Assembly (NCBI GenBank): GCA_021809435.1
Contig: JAKBAD010000002.1
Span: 1-64,000 of the forward strand
Reading direction: 5' to 3'
Length of the DNA stretch: 64,000 bases
Source: Pseudomonadota bacterium
GTDB taxonomy: Bacteria; Pseudomonadota; Alphaproteobacteria; Acetobacterales; Acetobacteraceae
The translations under genes were made by a program, and so were the position numbers. Below are positions 53,036-62,027 of this stretch, piece by piece. How positions within the stretch are numbered: the stretch's first letter is position 1; each line of letters begins with the position of its first letter. The notes beneath the pieces are model-generated. The model was not told the origin of the DNA. It was given only the letters and a program-made list of their open reading frames with translations, and searched no databases.

Positions 53036-56000
53036 ATGCAGCCCCTGCTTTTGCGTTGGCTGGGCCGCCCGGCCCTGTGGCTGATGATTTATGCCGCCCT
53101 GCTCGGCTACGGGCTGTTCGCGCTTTATCACATCCCCGAAGAGGTTCTGCCCGCCTTTCATTATCCCGAGATCAGCGTGACCGTGCACCTGCCCGGCACC
53201 ACCGCCACGGATATGGAGGCCATGGTCGCCACCCCGCTCGAGGGCACATTGCTCGGCCTGCCGGGTGTCTCCTCGGTGCGCAGCACCATTGGCGACGGGC
53301 TGGTGGAGACCGATTTGCGCTTTGCCGAGACCACCAGCGCCTCGGCGGATTTGCAGGCGGTGAACGGCGCCATCGAGCGCGCCCAGGCCGCCTTGCCGCC
53401 CGGCATCCAGCCAACGGCGCAGATCATGGGCAATGCCATCAACGAAGTGGCTGACTATGCCGTCCGCTTCACGCCCGGCACCTCGCCGGCGGCGGTGGCG
53501 CGGGCGGTGGCCACGCAACTTGTGCCCGCGCTGCGCGCGGTGCCCGGCGTGCAGCTTGTCACCACGGCCGGGCTCGGCGGCGAGGTGCTGTGGGTGCAGC
53601 CCAATCTGGCCGCCATGGTGCGGGCCGGCGTATCGGTGCAGGCCCTGCGCCAGGCTCTGGCCGGGCAGGCCATGCTGGCGCCCGGCGGCACGCTCAGCCT
53701 CGGCCACACCGATGCGCTGATCACCTTCGCCAACGCCCCCGACGCCGCCGCCTTGGCGCAGATTCCCGTGGCCGGGCCGCATGGCCCGCTGCCGCTGGGG
53801 GCGCTGGCACGCATCATCCACGGCACCGCGCCCGTGCATCAGCGCGAGCTGCTCGATGGCGCGCCGGCCATCGCCCTCACCATCTTCAAGCAGCAAGGGG
53901 CCTCCACCCTGCCGGTTTGCCGCGCGCTGGCACAGGCCATCCAAAACGTTCCGCTGCCGCCGGGCGTCTCGGTCGTGCGCATTTACAGCCAGGGGCATCT
54001 GGTCGGGGCCATCGGCGGCGATCTGCGCCGTAATCTGGTCATTGGCGGGGTTTTGGCCATCGCCGGGCTGCTGGCGGTGCTGGGCGCGGGCAGCGGCGCG
54101 TGGCTGCTGGCGCTGTCCATCCCGGCCTCGCTGGTGCTGGGCATTGCCGGGCTATATGCCACGGGGCAGAGCCTCAATCTGCTCACCTTTGGCGCCATCA
54201 TCGTCGCGCTCAGCCTGGTGGCCGATGACTCCATCATCGTGCTGGAGAGCATCTTTCACCGCTGGGAAGCGGGCGACGACACCTGGCCCGGCATTTGGCG
54301 CGGCCTGCGCGAGATCATGGCGCCCGATATCATCGGCACGCTCACCACCATGCTGGTTTTCGTGCCGCTGCTGTTCACCGGCGGGCTGGCCGGGCTGTTC
54401 TGCGTGCCTTTCGCGCTGGGCATGTTGTTTGCGCTTGGGGCCTCGCTGGTGGTGTCGCTCACGCTCATTCCCCTGGGGCTCGGGCTTATGCCGCGCCACG
54501 CCCTGCGCCCGCCGCGCGCGGCCGATCTGTTGCTCACCCGCCTGATGAACGCGAACCGCCGGCTCTTCCGGCTGGTCTTGGCGCACCCCAAACGCGCCGT
54601 GCTGGCCTGCGCGGCGCTGTTTCTGCTCAGCATCGGCGCCATGAGTGTGGTTTCGGTCAATGTCTTGCCCCTGCCAAACGAGGGCGTGCTGCTCGAATCC
54701 TTCACCCTCGCGCCGGGCACATCGCTGGCGGATACGGATATGCTGATGCGCCGCCTCTCGGCGCGGCTGGCCAAAGATCCGGCGGTGGAGCATGTGCTGG
54801 CGCGCATCGGCTCGGCCGCCGACTCAACCTACACCGAGCCGGCCTATGCCGGTGAGATCACCATCCGCCTCAAGCCAGGCGCGGGCGGCGCCAGCCTGGA
54901 TGCCCTCGCCAACCGCGTGCAGGCGGAGACGCAATTTCCCTCGCTGCAAACCAGCATCGACACGCCGACCATCGAGCGGCTGGGCGAAAGCCTGAACGGC
55001 CTGCCGCAGCCTTTCGCGCTCGATTTATATGGCGATAACCTCGGCCAGATGAGCGCCACCGCCCAGCTCATCACCCAACGCCTGAGCCAGGTGCCCGGGC
55101 TGAGCGGCCTGTTCAACGATCAAGGCTACCCCGAAACCCAAATCCGCATCACCCCCCGCCCGGCCGCGCTGGCGGCCGTGGGCATGACCCCAGCCGCCTT
55201 GAGCGGCGAAGTCTCGGCTCTTATGGCCGGCGACATCGCGGCGGAGTTGCCCGACGGCGCCGCCCCCCTGCCGCTCTATCTGCGCCTGCCCTCGTCACGG
55301 CTGCTGTCGCTGACGGCGCTCATGGCCTTGCCCGTCGGGCCCAACGGGGCCACGCCGCTCGGCGCGCTGGCCGATGTCACGCTGAGCACCAGCCCAAACC
55401 AGTTTTTGCACATAGATGGCGCCCGCGCCCTGGAGATTCTGGCCACCCCCACCACCGCGCCCGGCCAGGCCATAGCCCAGGCCCGGCACGCTCTGAGCGG
55501 GCTGCGCCTGCCGCCCGGCGAGCGGATTGTGTTTGGGGGGCTTTATCAGCAGCTCGAGCATGCGGCTCTGGGGCTGGGCCTCGCCGCCATGGCCGCCATC
55601 GTCACGCTGGCATGGCTGCTGTTTCTGCGTTTCTCGGGCCAGCGCGTGCCGTTATTGCTGCTGGCGCAAATTCCGCTGGCCATGACGGGCGGCGGGTTGG
55701 CGCTGGCGCTGAGCGGGCTGGGGCTGAACGGCATCGGGCTGATCGGGTTTCTGGCCCTGGCCGGCGTCAGCCTCAATCACGGCGTGGTGCTGCTTGACCG
55801 CGCGCAACGCAACGAGGCCGCGGGCATGAGCCCCGAAGACGCGGTGGATGAAGCCCTGCGCGTCCGGTTCCGGCCTATTTTTCTCACCACTGCCGTGGCG
55901 ATTTTAGGCATGCTGCCCACCGCCCTGGGGCTGGGCGCGGGCGCCGCGCCCGAACAAGGGCTGGCGGTGGTGATTGGCGGCGGCATTTTATGGAGCGCGC

Positions 56001-56068
56001 TGCTCTGCACCAACCTGTTGCCTGCCCTCTATCTGGCTTGGCGCCAGGGGGGAGAAACAGCCGCCTGA
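53036..56068 (+). CDS. RND efflux pump inner-membrane subunit
   Basis: 1010 residues, the normal RND size. Twelve transmembrane helices and two large periplasmic loops (after TM1: YPEISVTVHLPGTTATDMEAMVATPLE) are evident. The proton-relay aspartates 397 and 398 are in TM4 (LVADDSIIVLES). This places it in the AcrB/MexB-like HAE group or a related branch. The metal-type (CusA) methionine set is not evident, so substrates are probably organic. No outer-membrane TolC-type gene is nearby. Converges with the molybdopterin oxidoreductase gene. Confidence 0.88.
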   Translation: MQPLLLRWLGRPALWLMIYAALLGYGLFALYHIPEEVLPAFHYPEISVTVHLPGTTATDMEAMVATPLEGTLLGLPGVSSVRSTIGDGLVETDLRFAETTSASADLQAVNGAIERAQAALPPGIQPTAQIMGNAINEVADYAVRFTPGTSPAAVARAVATQLVPALRAVPGVQLVTTAGLGGEVLWVQPNLAAMVRAGVSVQALRQALAGQAMLAPGGTLSLGHTDALITFANAPDAAALAQIPVAGPHGPLPLGALARIIHGTAPVHQRELLDGAPAIALTIFKQQGASTLPVCRALAQAIQNVPLPPGVSVVRIYSQGHLVGAIGGDLRRNLVIGGVLAIAGLLAVLGAGSGAWLLALSIPASLVLGIAGLYATGQSLNLLTFGAIIVALSLVADDSIIVLESIFHRWEAGDDTWPGIWRGLREIMAPDIIGTLTTMLVFVPLLFTGGLAGLFCVPFALGMLFALGASLVVSLTLIPLGLGLMPRHALRPPRAADLLLTRLMNANRRLFRLVLAHPKRAVLACAALFLLSIGAMSVVSVNVLPLPNEGVLLESFTLAPGTSLADTDMLMRRLSARLAKDPAVEHVLARIGSAADSTYTEPAYAGEITIRLKPGAGGASLDALANRVQAETQFPSLQTSIDTPTIERLGESLNGLPQPFALDLYGDNLGQMSATAQLITQRLSQVPGLSGLFNDQGYPETQIRITPRPAALAAVGMTPAALSGEVSALMAGDIAAELPDGAAPLPLYLRLPSSRLLSLTALMALPVGPNGATPLGALADVTLSTSPNQFLHIDGARALEILATPTTAPGQAIAQARHALSGLRLPPGERIVFGGLYQQLEHAALGLGLAAMAAIVTLAWLLFLRFSGQRVPLLLLAQIPLAMTGGGLALALSGLGLNGIGLIGFLALAGVSLNHGVVLLDRAQRNEAAGMSPEDAVDEALRVRFRPIFLTTAVAILGMLPTALGLGAGAAPEQGLAVVIGGGILWSALLCTNLLPALYLAWRQGGETAA

Positions 56069-56153
56069 TCGGCACCGGAAGGTTCAGATCAGACGGCTGC
56101 AATGGCTCGGCACAAAAATTTTCAATGAGTTAGAGTGCGATACTCAGCGAAGC

Positions 56154-58439
56154 TCACGCAGCGGCGCTGGGCACCACCCGCACCGGCACCGATTTATATG
56201 ACGGTGTGCCGCTGACGCGGTCGTGATAGGCCAGCGGCACCAGCGGGTTCGCCTCGGGATAATAAGCACCGACAGAGCCGGGGGCGATATCATACTCAAC
56301 CACGGTAAACCCGCTGACACGATTATGCGCGCTATCGGGCAGCGCGGTCTCGATATCGACCAGATCGCCGTGGCGAAGATTAAACTTGGCCAGATCGCTG
56401 CCGCTCATGAACACAACATCGCGCCGGCCGAACACGCCACGATAGCGATCGTTAAGCCCATAGACCGTGGTGTTATATTGGTCATGGCTGCGCAAGGTGG
56501 TCAAACGCAGCACGCTGTCATCGGTATTTTGGTTGAGCCCCTCATAAATCAAAAACTCCGCCTTGCCTGAGGGGGTGTTCCAGATCCGCTCGGTTGCCGG
56601 CAACGGCAGGCGGAAGCCGCCGGGGATGCGTATGCGCCGGTTATAATCCTCAAACTCCGGCAACACGGCCTCTATGGCATCGCGAATGCGGTCATAATCG
56701 GCGACCAGATGCATCCAATCCACCTTGGTGTTCGGCAAGGTCGCCATGGCCATGCGCGCCACGATCATCGGCTCGGACAGCAACATGCTGGATGCCGGCG
56801 GCAAGCTGCCCCGGGAGGCATGCACCATCGACATTGAATCCTCGACCGTCACCACCTGCGGCCCGGCCTCCTGCACATCCGCCTCGGTACGCCCGAGACA
56901 GGGCAGGATGATCGATTCTTTTCCAATGAGCAGCGTCGAACGATTCAGCTTGGTGATCACATGCACCGCCAAATCCAGCGATCGCATGGCCTCGTAACAG
57001 GCTTGCGGATCGGGCATCGCCACGGCGAGATTGCCGCCAAGGCTGATGAGCACTTTGGAAAATCCGGCCTTCATCGCCTGCATGGTGGCCACGGCATCAT
57101 GGCCGTGATGATGCGGCGGCTTGAAACCGAACACGCGCTCAATCCCCTCGAGCAAGGCCGCGTTGGGTTTCTCAGAAATACCAACCGTGCGGTCGCCCTG
57201 CACGTTTGAGTGCCCGCGCAGCGGGCAGATGCCAGCCCCAGCCTTGCCGATATTGCCGCGCAGCATGAGCAGATTGGCAATTTGCTGCACGTTGGACGTG
57301 CCTTTGGTGCTTTGGGTAATGCCCATGCCATAGGTGACGATGGTGGCGTTTGATTTGGCATAAGCCGCGCCAACGGCTTCCAGATCGGCCCGGCTCAGCC
57401 CGCTGGCCGCCTCGATCTCAGCCCACGCGGTCGCTCGCAAATCGGCCGCCAGCGCCTCGAACCCGTTAGTATGAGTGGCGATGAAATCGTGATCGATCAC
57501 CTGGCCGCCCGAAGCATCATCGAGGGCGAGCACGGCCTTCATGACCCCTTTCAGGGCCGCGCCGTCACCGCCAACCTTGACCTGATAATAGGAGGAGGCG
57601 ATGCGGGTTGATCCCAATGTCGCCATTTCCACCGGGTCCTGCGGGTCGGTGAAACGCTCGAGCGCGCGCTCGCGCAAGGGGTTGAACACGATAATCGGCA
57701 CATTGCGGCGTGAAACCTCGTGCAGCGTGCCCATCATGCGCGGATGGTTTGTGCCCGGGTTATGCCCCATCGCGATGATCAGCTCACAGCGGTCGAAATC
57801 ATCGAGCGAGACCGTGCCCTTGCCCAGCCCAATCGATTTCGGCAGGCCCTGGCTGGTGGCTTCGTGGCACATGTTCGAGCAATCGGGGAAATTATTTGTG
57901 CCATATTCCCTGACAAAGAGCTGATACAAAAACGCCGCCTCGTTGGACGCCCGGCCCGAGGTGTAGAAATCCGCCATGTCTGGAGTGGGCAGGCCGCGCA
58001 GCACCTCGCCAATCCGCTCGAACGCGGCCTCCCAGCTGATGGGCCGATAGGTGTCGCTGGCTTGGTCATAAGCCATCGGGTGGGTCAGGCGGCCTTCGAA
58101 CTCAAGCTCATAATCCGTGCGGGTGAGCAGCGAGGTCACGGTGTTGGCGGCAAAAAATTCCGGGGTAACGCGCTTCTTGGTCGCCTCCCAGGTCACCGCC
58201 TTGGCGCCGTTTTCGCAGAATTGGAAGGTTGAGGTGTGTTCCTTGTCCGGCCAGGCGCAGCCGGGGCAGTCAAACCCATCGGGCTTGTTGGTGTGAAACA
58301 GGGTTATGGGCGCGTCCAGCACGCCCATCTGCTCGCGCACGGCCTTGGCGGTGGCTCTCAGCGCCCCCCAGCCACCGGCGGCATGGTTATACGCCTTGAT
58401 GCCGGGGACTTGCCGCCGCGGCGTTGTTTCATTTTGCAT
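56154..58439 (-). CDS. FdhF/YdeP-family molybdopterin oxidoreductase
   Basis: 761 residues from the ATG at 58439 (GGCGGAG ribosome site); a GTG three codons earlier is possible. N-terminal FDCPGCAWPD (cysteines 58 and 61) and FCENGAKA match the YdeP subfamily, in which an iron-sulfur site may replace the four-cysteine set of formate dehydrogenases. A cysteine in SNMCHEATSQG is the likely molybdenum ligand, and C-terminal YNTTVYGLNDRYRG is a molybdopterin dinucleotide contact. E. coli YdeP is linked to acid resistance, fitting an acidophile; the physiological substrate is unknown. Confidence 0.87.
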   Translation of the reverse strand: MQNETTPRRQVPGIKAYNHAAGGWGALRATAKAVREQMGVLDAPITLFHTNKPDGFDCPGCAWPDKEHTSTFQFCENGAKAVTWEATKKRVTPEFFAANTVTSLLTRTDYELEFEGRLTHPMAYDQASDTYRPISWEAAFERIGEVLRGLPTPDMADFYTSGRASNEAAFLYQLFVREYGTNNFPDCSNMCHEATSQGLPKSIGLGKGTVSLDDFDRCELIIAMGHNPGTNHPRMMGTLHEVSRRNVPIIVFNPLRERALERFTDPQDPVEMATLGSTRIASSYYQVKVGGDGAALKGVMKAVLALDDASGGQVIDHDFIATHTNGFEALAADLRATAWAEIEAASGLSRADLEAVGAAYAKSNATIVTYGMGITQSTKGTSNVQQIANLLMLRGNIGKAGAGICPLRGHSNVQGDRTVGISEKPNAALLEGIERVFGFKPPHHHGHDAVATMQAMKAGFSKVLISLGGNLAVAMPDPQACYEAMRSLDLAVHVITKLNRSTLLIGKESIILPCLGRTEADVQEAGPQVVTVEDSMSMVHASRGSLPPASSMLLSEPMIVARMAMATLPNTKVDWMHLVADYDRIRDAIEAVLPEFEDYNRRIRIPGGFRLPLPATERIWNTPSGKAEFLIYEGLNQNTDDSVLRLTTLRSHDQYNTTVYGLNDRYRGVFGRRDVVFMSGSDLAKFNLRHGDLVDIETALPDSAHNRVSGFTVVEYDIAPGSVGAYYPEANPLVPLAYHDRVSGTPSYKSVPVRVVPSAAA

Positions 58440-58570
58440 TGCCCACACTCCGCCCTGTTACCGTCAGGCCCCTCAAACCCGGCCCGACCAGATCTACGCC
58501 GGTGTAATTAGAATTCACGTCCTCCGGCGCAAGGGGGCGATTGTGCGGCACAGCAAAAATACCGTTCGCG

Positions 58571-59557
58571 CTAAACAGAAGTCACTTTCAAAAGCCGCGC
58601 CAATTCTCCGACAATGCCGCGACGGAAAAGCAGGACACAGACGATGAAAATCGCCCCGATCACCACCTGCACCCACGAGCCGATGCCGGCCAGCTCCTGT
58701 TGCAGGGCCACCACGATAAACGCCCCCACGACAGGGCCAAAAATCGTCCCCAACCCGCCAATCAGCGTCATCAAAATCACCTCGCCCGACATCATCCACT
58801 GCACATCGGTCAGCGAGGCGAATTGAAACACGATTGATTTCATCGACCCGGCCAATCCGGCGATGCCGGCCGAGAGAATGAACGCGAGCAGTTTGAACCG
58901 GTCGACATTATAGCCAAGAGACAACGCGCGCGGCTCATTCTCCCTGATCGCCTGCAAGACCTGGCCGAACGGCGAATGGATGATCCGGAAAATCGCCCAA
59001 AACCCGGCCAGAAACACCACCGCCACGAAATAATACATCGACAGCGAGTGGTTGAGATCGATCACCCCCAGCAAATGCCCGCGCGGAATGCCCTGCAAGC
59101 CATTTTCTCCCCCCGTGAAGGGGAGTTGCACCGCGAAGAAATACACAATCTGGGCGAGCGCCAGGGTAATCATGGCAAAATAAATGCCCTGCCGGCGAAT
59201 GGCCAAAGCCCCCACCACCGCGCCCAGCAAGGTTGAACACAGCACCCCGGCCAGAATGCCCAGCAGCGGCGGCATGCCAAAACTGGTGAGCAAATAGCCG
59301 GTGATGTAGGCCGACACCCCAAAAAACGCCGCATGCCCAAATGACAGCAGCCCCGTGAAGCCGGTGAGCAGATTGAGCGCGCAGGCGAACAGCGCGAAGC
59401 ACAGCATCTGCATGACAAATATCGGGTAGAGCATAAACGGCGCCACCGCCACAAAGGCGATGAGCAGCCCCCAAAACAAGGCCTGCACGTTGCGCGAGCG
59501 GGCGCGGGCGGCAAGCGGCTGCGCGTCGATGGCGTCGGGATTGTCGGAAATAGACAT
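58571..59557 (-). CDS. livM: Branched-chain-type ABC importer permease LivM
   Basis: 328 residues with about ten transmembrane helices. LivM landmarks are LLTGFTGLLSFGHAAFFGVSAY and IRENEPRALSLGYNVDRFKLLAF, followed by GGLGTIFGPVVGA. It pairs with LivH as the transmembrane channel. It begins nine bases after livH and ends before the YdeP-like gene on the same strand. Confidence 0.9.
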   Translation of the reverse strand: MSISDNPDAIDAQPLAARARSRNVQALFWGLLIAFVAVAPFMLYPIFVMQMLCFALFACALNLLTGFTGLLSFGHAAFFGVSAYITGYLLTSFGMPPLLGILAGVLCSTLLGAVVGALAIRRQGIYFAMITLALAQIVYFFAVQLPFTGGENGLQGIPRGHLLGVIDLNHSLSMYYFVAVVFLAGFWAIFRIIHSPFGQVLQAIRENEPRALSLGYNVDRFKLLAFILSAGIAGLAGSMKSIVFQFASLTDVQWMMSGEVILMTLIGGLGTIFGPVVGAFIVVALQQELAGIGSWVQVVIGAIFIVCVLLFRRGIVGELARLLKVTSV

Positions 59558-59566
59558 GTCAGCCCC

Positions 59567-60472
59567 TTATCTTTGCCGTCCAAACAAGCCGCTGGGGCGC
59601 ACCAGCAGCACCAGGACCATGGCGATAAACACCACGGTATTCGCCGCCGGGGCGTAAAAAACCTTCACCACGCCTTCCAGCAAACCCAGCCCCAGGCTGG
59701 TGACCACCGCCCCCATGATCGACCCCATGCCCCCGATGACGACGATGGCAAAGATGATGATGATCAAATCATCTCCCATCAACGGCGTCACCGAATAGAT
59801 GGGCGCGGCCAGAACCCCGGCCAAACCGGCGAGCCCCGTGCCAAACCCAAAGGTCAGCGTGATCAACCGCGACACGTTAATGCCAAAAGCGCGTACCAGA
59901 TCGGGGTTTTCCGTTCCCGCGCGCAGCACGGCGCCAATCCTTGTGCGCTCGATGAGAAACCACACGCCAATACACACAAGTATTGAAAAAATGATGGTGA
60001 AAAGCCTGAATTTCGGAAACATCATGAATCCGAGATTGACAATGCCCTGCAGCTGATCAGGAGTGCCCGGATAGGGCGTGCCCGAGGCACCAAAGCCATT
60101 GATGAAAATGCCCTGCAATACCAGCGCGGCGCCAAAGGTCAGCAGCAGGCTGTAAATCGGATCCAACCCATAAAGCCAGCGCAGCAAAAACCGTTCAAAC
60201 AACATGCCAAAGCACGCCACGATCAATGGCACCAGCACCAGCGCGGCCCAAAACCCTATATGCAGCCAGGACAGCCCCAGCCACGTTCCGATATAGGAAT
60301 AAAGTATGATGGCGAGAAACGCGCCGCTCATATAGAGCGCGCCATGGGCGAAATTCACCACATCGAGAAGGCCAAAAATCACCGCCAGACCCAGGCTGAG
60401 CATGGCATAAAAAACGCCATTATTCAGCCCGAGCATGCCTTGCGCCAATATCAGTCTGAGCATCGGGTTCAT
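59567..60472 (-). CDS. livH: Branched-chain-type ABC importer permease LivH
   Basis: 301 residues with eight or so transmembrane helices. LivH signatures are GLAVIFGLLDVVNFAHGALYMSGAF, AVLRAGTENPDLVRAFGINVSRL and GGMGSIMGAVVTSLGLG. It is placed between livF and livM in a contiguous minus-strand operon. The cargo is set by the binding protein at 62028-63242. Confidence 0.9.
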   Translation of the reverse strand: MNPMLRLILAQGMLGLNNGVFYAMLSLGLAVIFGLLDVVNFAHGALYMSGAFLAIILYSYIGTWLGLSWLHIGFWAALVLVPLIVACFGMLFERFLLRWLYGLDPIYSLLLTFGAALVLQGIFINGFGASGTPYPGTPDQLQGIVNLGFMMFPKFRLFTIIFSILVCIGVWFLIERTRIGAVLRAGTENPDLVRAFGINVSRLITLTFGFGTGLAGLAGVLAAPIYSVTPLMGDDLIIIIFAIVVIGGMGSIMGAVVTSLGLGLLEGVVKVFYAPAANTVVFIAMVLVLLVRPSGLFGRQR

Positions 60473-60500
60473 GGGGTCGCCTGCTTCATGAGAATCTGCC

Positions 60501-61208
60501 TTACACGCTGAGATACTGATTGAGACGGTCCATATTCGCCCCCAGCGCCTCGGCGCTGAACGTATCTATCACCCGGCCATGTTCAATAACGTAATGCCGG
60601 TTGGCCAGCGGCGCCGCGAAGTGAAAATTTTGCTCTACCAGAACGATGGTATAGCCTTTTTGTTTCAGGCTACGAATGGCTTCGCCCAAGACCTTCACAA
60701 TCACTGGCGCCAGACCTTCGGTAATTTCATCGAGCAACAAAAGCCGCGCGCCGGTGCGCAAAATACGCGCCATGGCCAACATTTGCTGCTCGCCGCCCGA
60801 AAGCCGCGTGCCCATGCGGTTGCGAACATCACGCAGATTTGGAAACATGGTGAAAATTTCCTCAAGCCCCATGCCGCCCGGCCCCACCATGGGGGGCAGC
60901 ATGAGATTCTCACCGACCGTCAGCTTCGAGAAAATGCCGCGCTCCTCGGGGCAATAGCCAATGCGGCCAAGCGGCGCGATGCGATGGGTGGGCTTGTCGA
61001 TGAATTCATCGCCATGGAGCTGTATCGAGCCCGTGCGGCGGTCCACCATGCCCATGATCGCGCGCAAGGTGGTTGTGCGGCCAGCGCCATTGCGGCCCAG
61101 CAGCGTAATCAGCTGCCCCTCGGCGCATTCCAGATCGATGCCGTGCAGAATATGCGACTCGCCATACCAGGCGTGCAAATCTCGCAATTGTAACAATGGC
61201 GTGCTCAT
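60501..61208 (-). CDS. livF: ABC importer ATPase LivF with Arg in Walker A
   Basis: 235 residues, the usual LivF size. Walker A reads GRNGAGRTT: the invariant lysine is arginine 44. Signature LSGGEQQMLAMARIL, Walker B LLLLDEITEGLAP and the switch histidine region (LVEQNFHFA, with Asn/Phe in the usual His area) follow. A Lys-to-Arg change normally weakens ATP hydrolysis, so LivF may be a regulatory ATPase while LivG does the work. The ATG overlaps the livG stop (ATGA). Confidence 0.88.
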   Translation of the reverse strand: MSTPLLQLRDLHAWYGESHILHGIDLECAEGQLITLLGRNGAGRTTTLRAIMGMVDRRTGSIQLHGDEFIDKPTHRIAPLGRIGYCPEERGIFSKLTVGENLMLPPMVGPGGMGLEEIFTMFPNLRDVRNRMGTRLSGGEQQMLAMARILRTGARLLLLDEITEGLAPVIVKVLGEAIRSLKQKGYTIVLVEQNFHFAAPLANRHYVIEHGRVIDTFSAEALGANMDRLNQYLSV

Positions 61209-61975
61209 GCGGCAACATCCCCGGCGCTCACGCCCATATAAGCCTCCATCACCGCCGGATTGCGCGAGACATCCTCGTAAGCCCCCTCGGCCAGCACCTC
61301 TCCGCGGCTCAATACCGTAATCCGGTCGGCGAGCTTGGCGACAAATCCAAGATTATGCTCAACCATGACAATGGTGCGCCCCACGCTAACCTTGCGAATC
61401 AGCTCGGCCACCGCGCCCACATCCTCAATGCCCATGCCCTGGGTCGGCTCATCGAGCAGCATCAACTCAGGCTCCAGCGCCAGCGTCGTGGCGATTTCCA
61501 GGGCGCGCTTGCGGCCATAGGGCATCTCCACCGCGCGCACATGCGCGAACGTCTCCAGCCCAACCTGGGCCAGCCGCTCCAGCGCCTCCTCGTCAAGCGT
61601 GCTCAAAATTTTTCGCGAGCGCCAAAACTGAAAACTGACCTTCAAGCGGCGCTGCAGCGCCAGGCGGACATTTTCAAGCGCCGTTAAATGCGGGAACACC
61701 GCCGAAATCTGAAATGAGCGGACAAAGCCATGGCTCGCCACCTCGGCGGGCTGCCATCTGGTGATGTCACGGCCATTGAACAATATCCGCCCCCCGGTGG
61801 GCCGGATGAACTTGGTGAGCAGGTTGAAAACCGTGGTCTTGCCCGCGCCATTGGGACCAATGATCGCATGGATCGCGCCACGTTCAATCTTCAGATTCAC
61901 GCCCTTCACGGCCAAAAAGCCGCCAAAGCTCACCCTCAGATCATGGGTTTCAAGAATATAATCGGTCATGCCCAT
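61205..61975 (-). CDS. livG: ABC importer ATPase LivG
   Basis: 256 residues from the ATG at 61975; the ATG at 61969 is an alternative. Walker A GPNGAGKTT is intact (40-48). The signature is in the LivG form MPYGRKRALEIATTL, Walker B is LMLLDEPTQGMG, and VEHNLGFVAKLAD is the switch region. It pairs with LivF. It is separated from the binding-protein gene by a GC hairpin at 61997-62019. Confidence 0.9.
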   Translation of the reverse strand: MGMTDYILETHDLRVSFGGFLAVKGVNLKIERGAIHAIIGPNGAGKTTVFNLLTKFIRPTGGRILFNGRDITRWQPAEVASHGFVRSFQISAVFPHLTALENVRLALQRRLKVSFQFWRSRKILSTLDEEALERLAQVGLETFAHVRAVEMPYGRKRALEIATTLALEPELMLLDEPTQGMGIEDVGAVAELIRKVSVGRTIVMVEHNLGFVAKLADRITVLSRGEVLAEGAYEDVSRNPAVMEAYMGVSAGDVAA

Positions 61976-61996
61976 ATCCACGCCGGAGAGACGAAA

Positions 61997-62019
61997 GGGC
62001 GGCGGCACCGCCGCCGCCC
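61997..62019. repeat. GC hairpin after the liv-type binding-protein gene
   Basis: GGGCGGCGGC (61997-62006) and GCCGCCGCCC (62010-62019) form perfect 10-bp arms with a 3-base loop, just after the binding-protein stop at 62028 and before livG. Read on the minus strand it is followed by TTTCG, a poor T-run, so partial termination or mRNA stabilisation is more likely than full termination. Confidence 0.75.
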
Positions 62020-62027
62020 GGGTCGGG

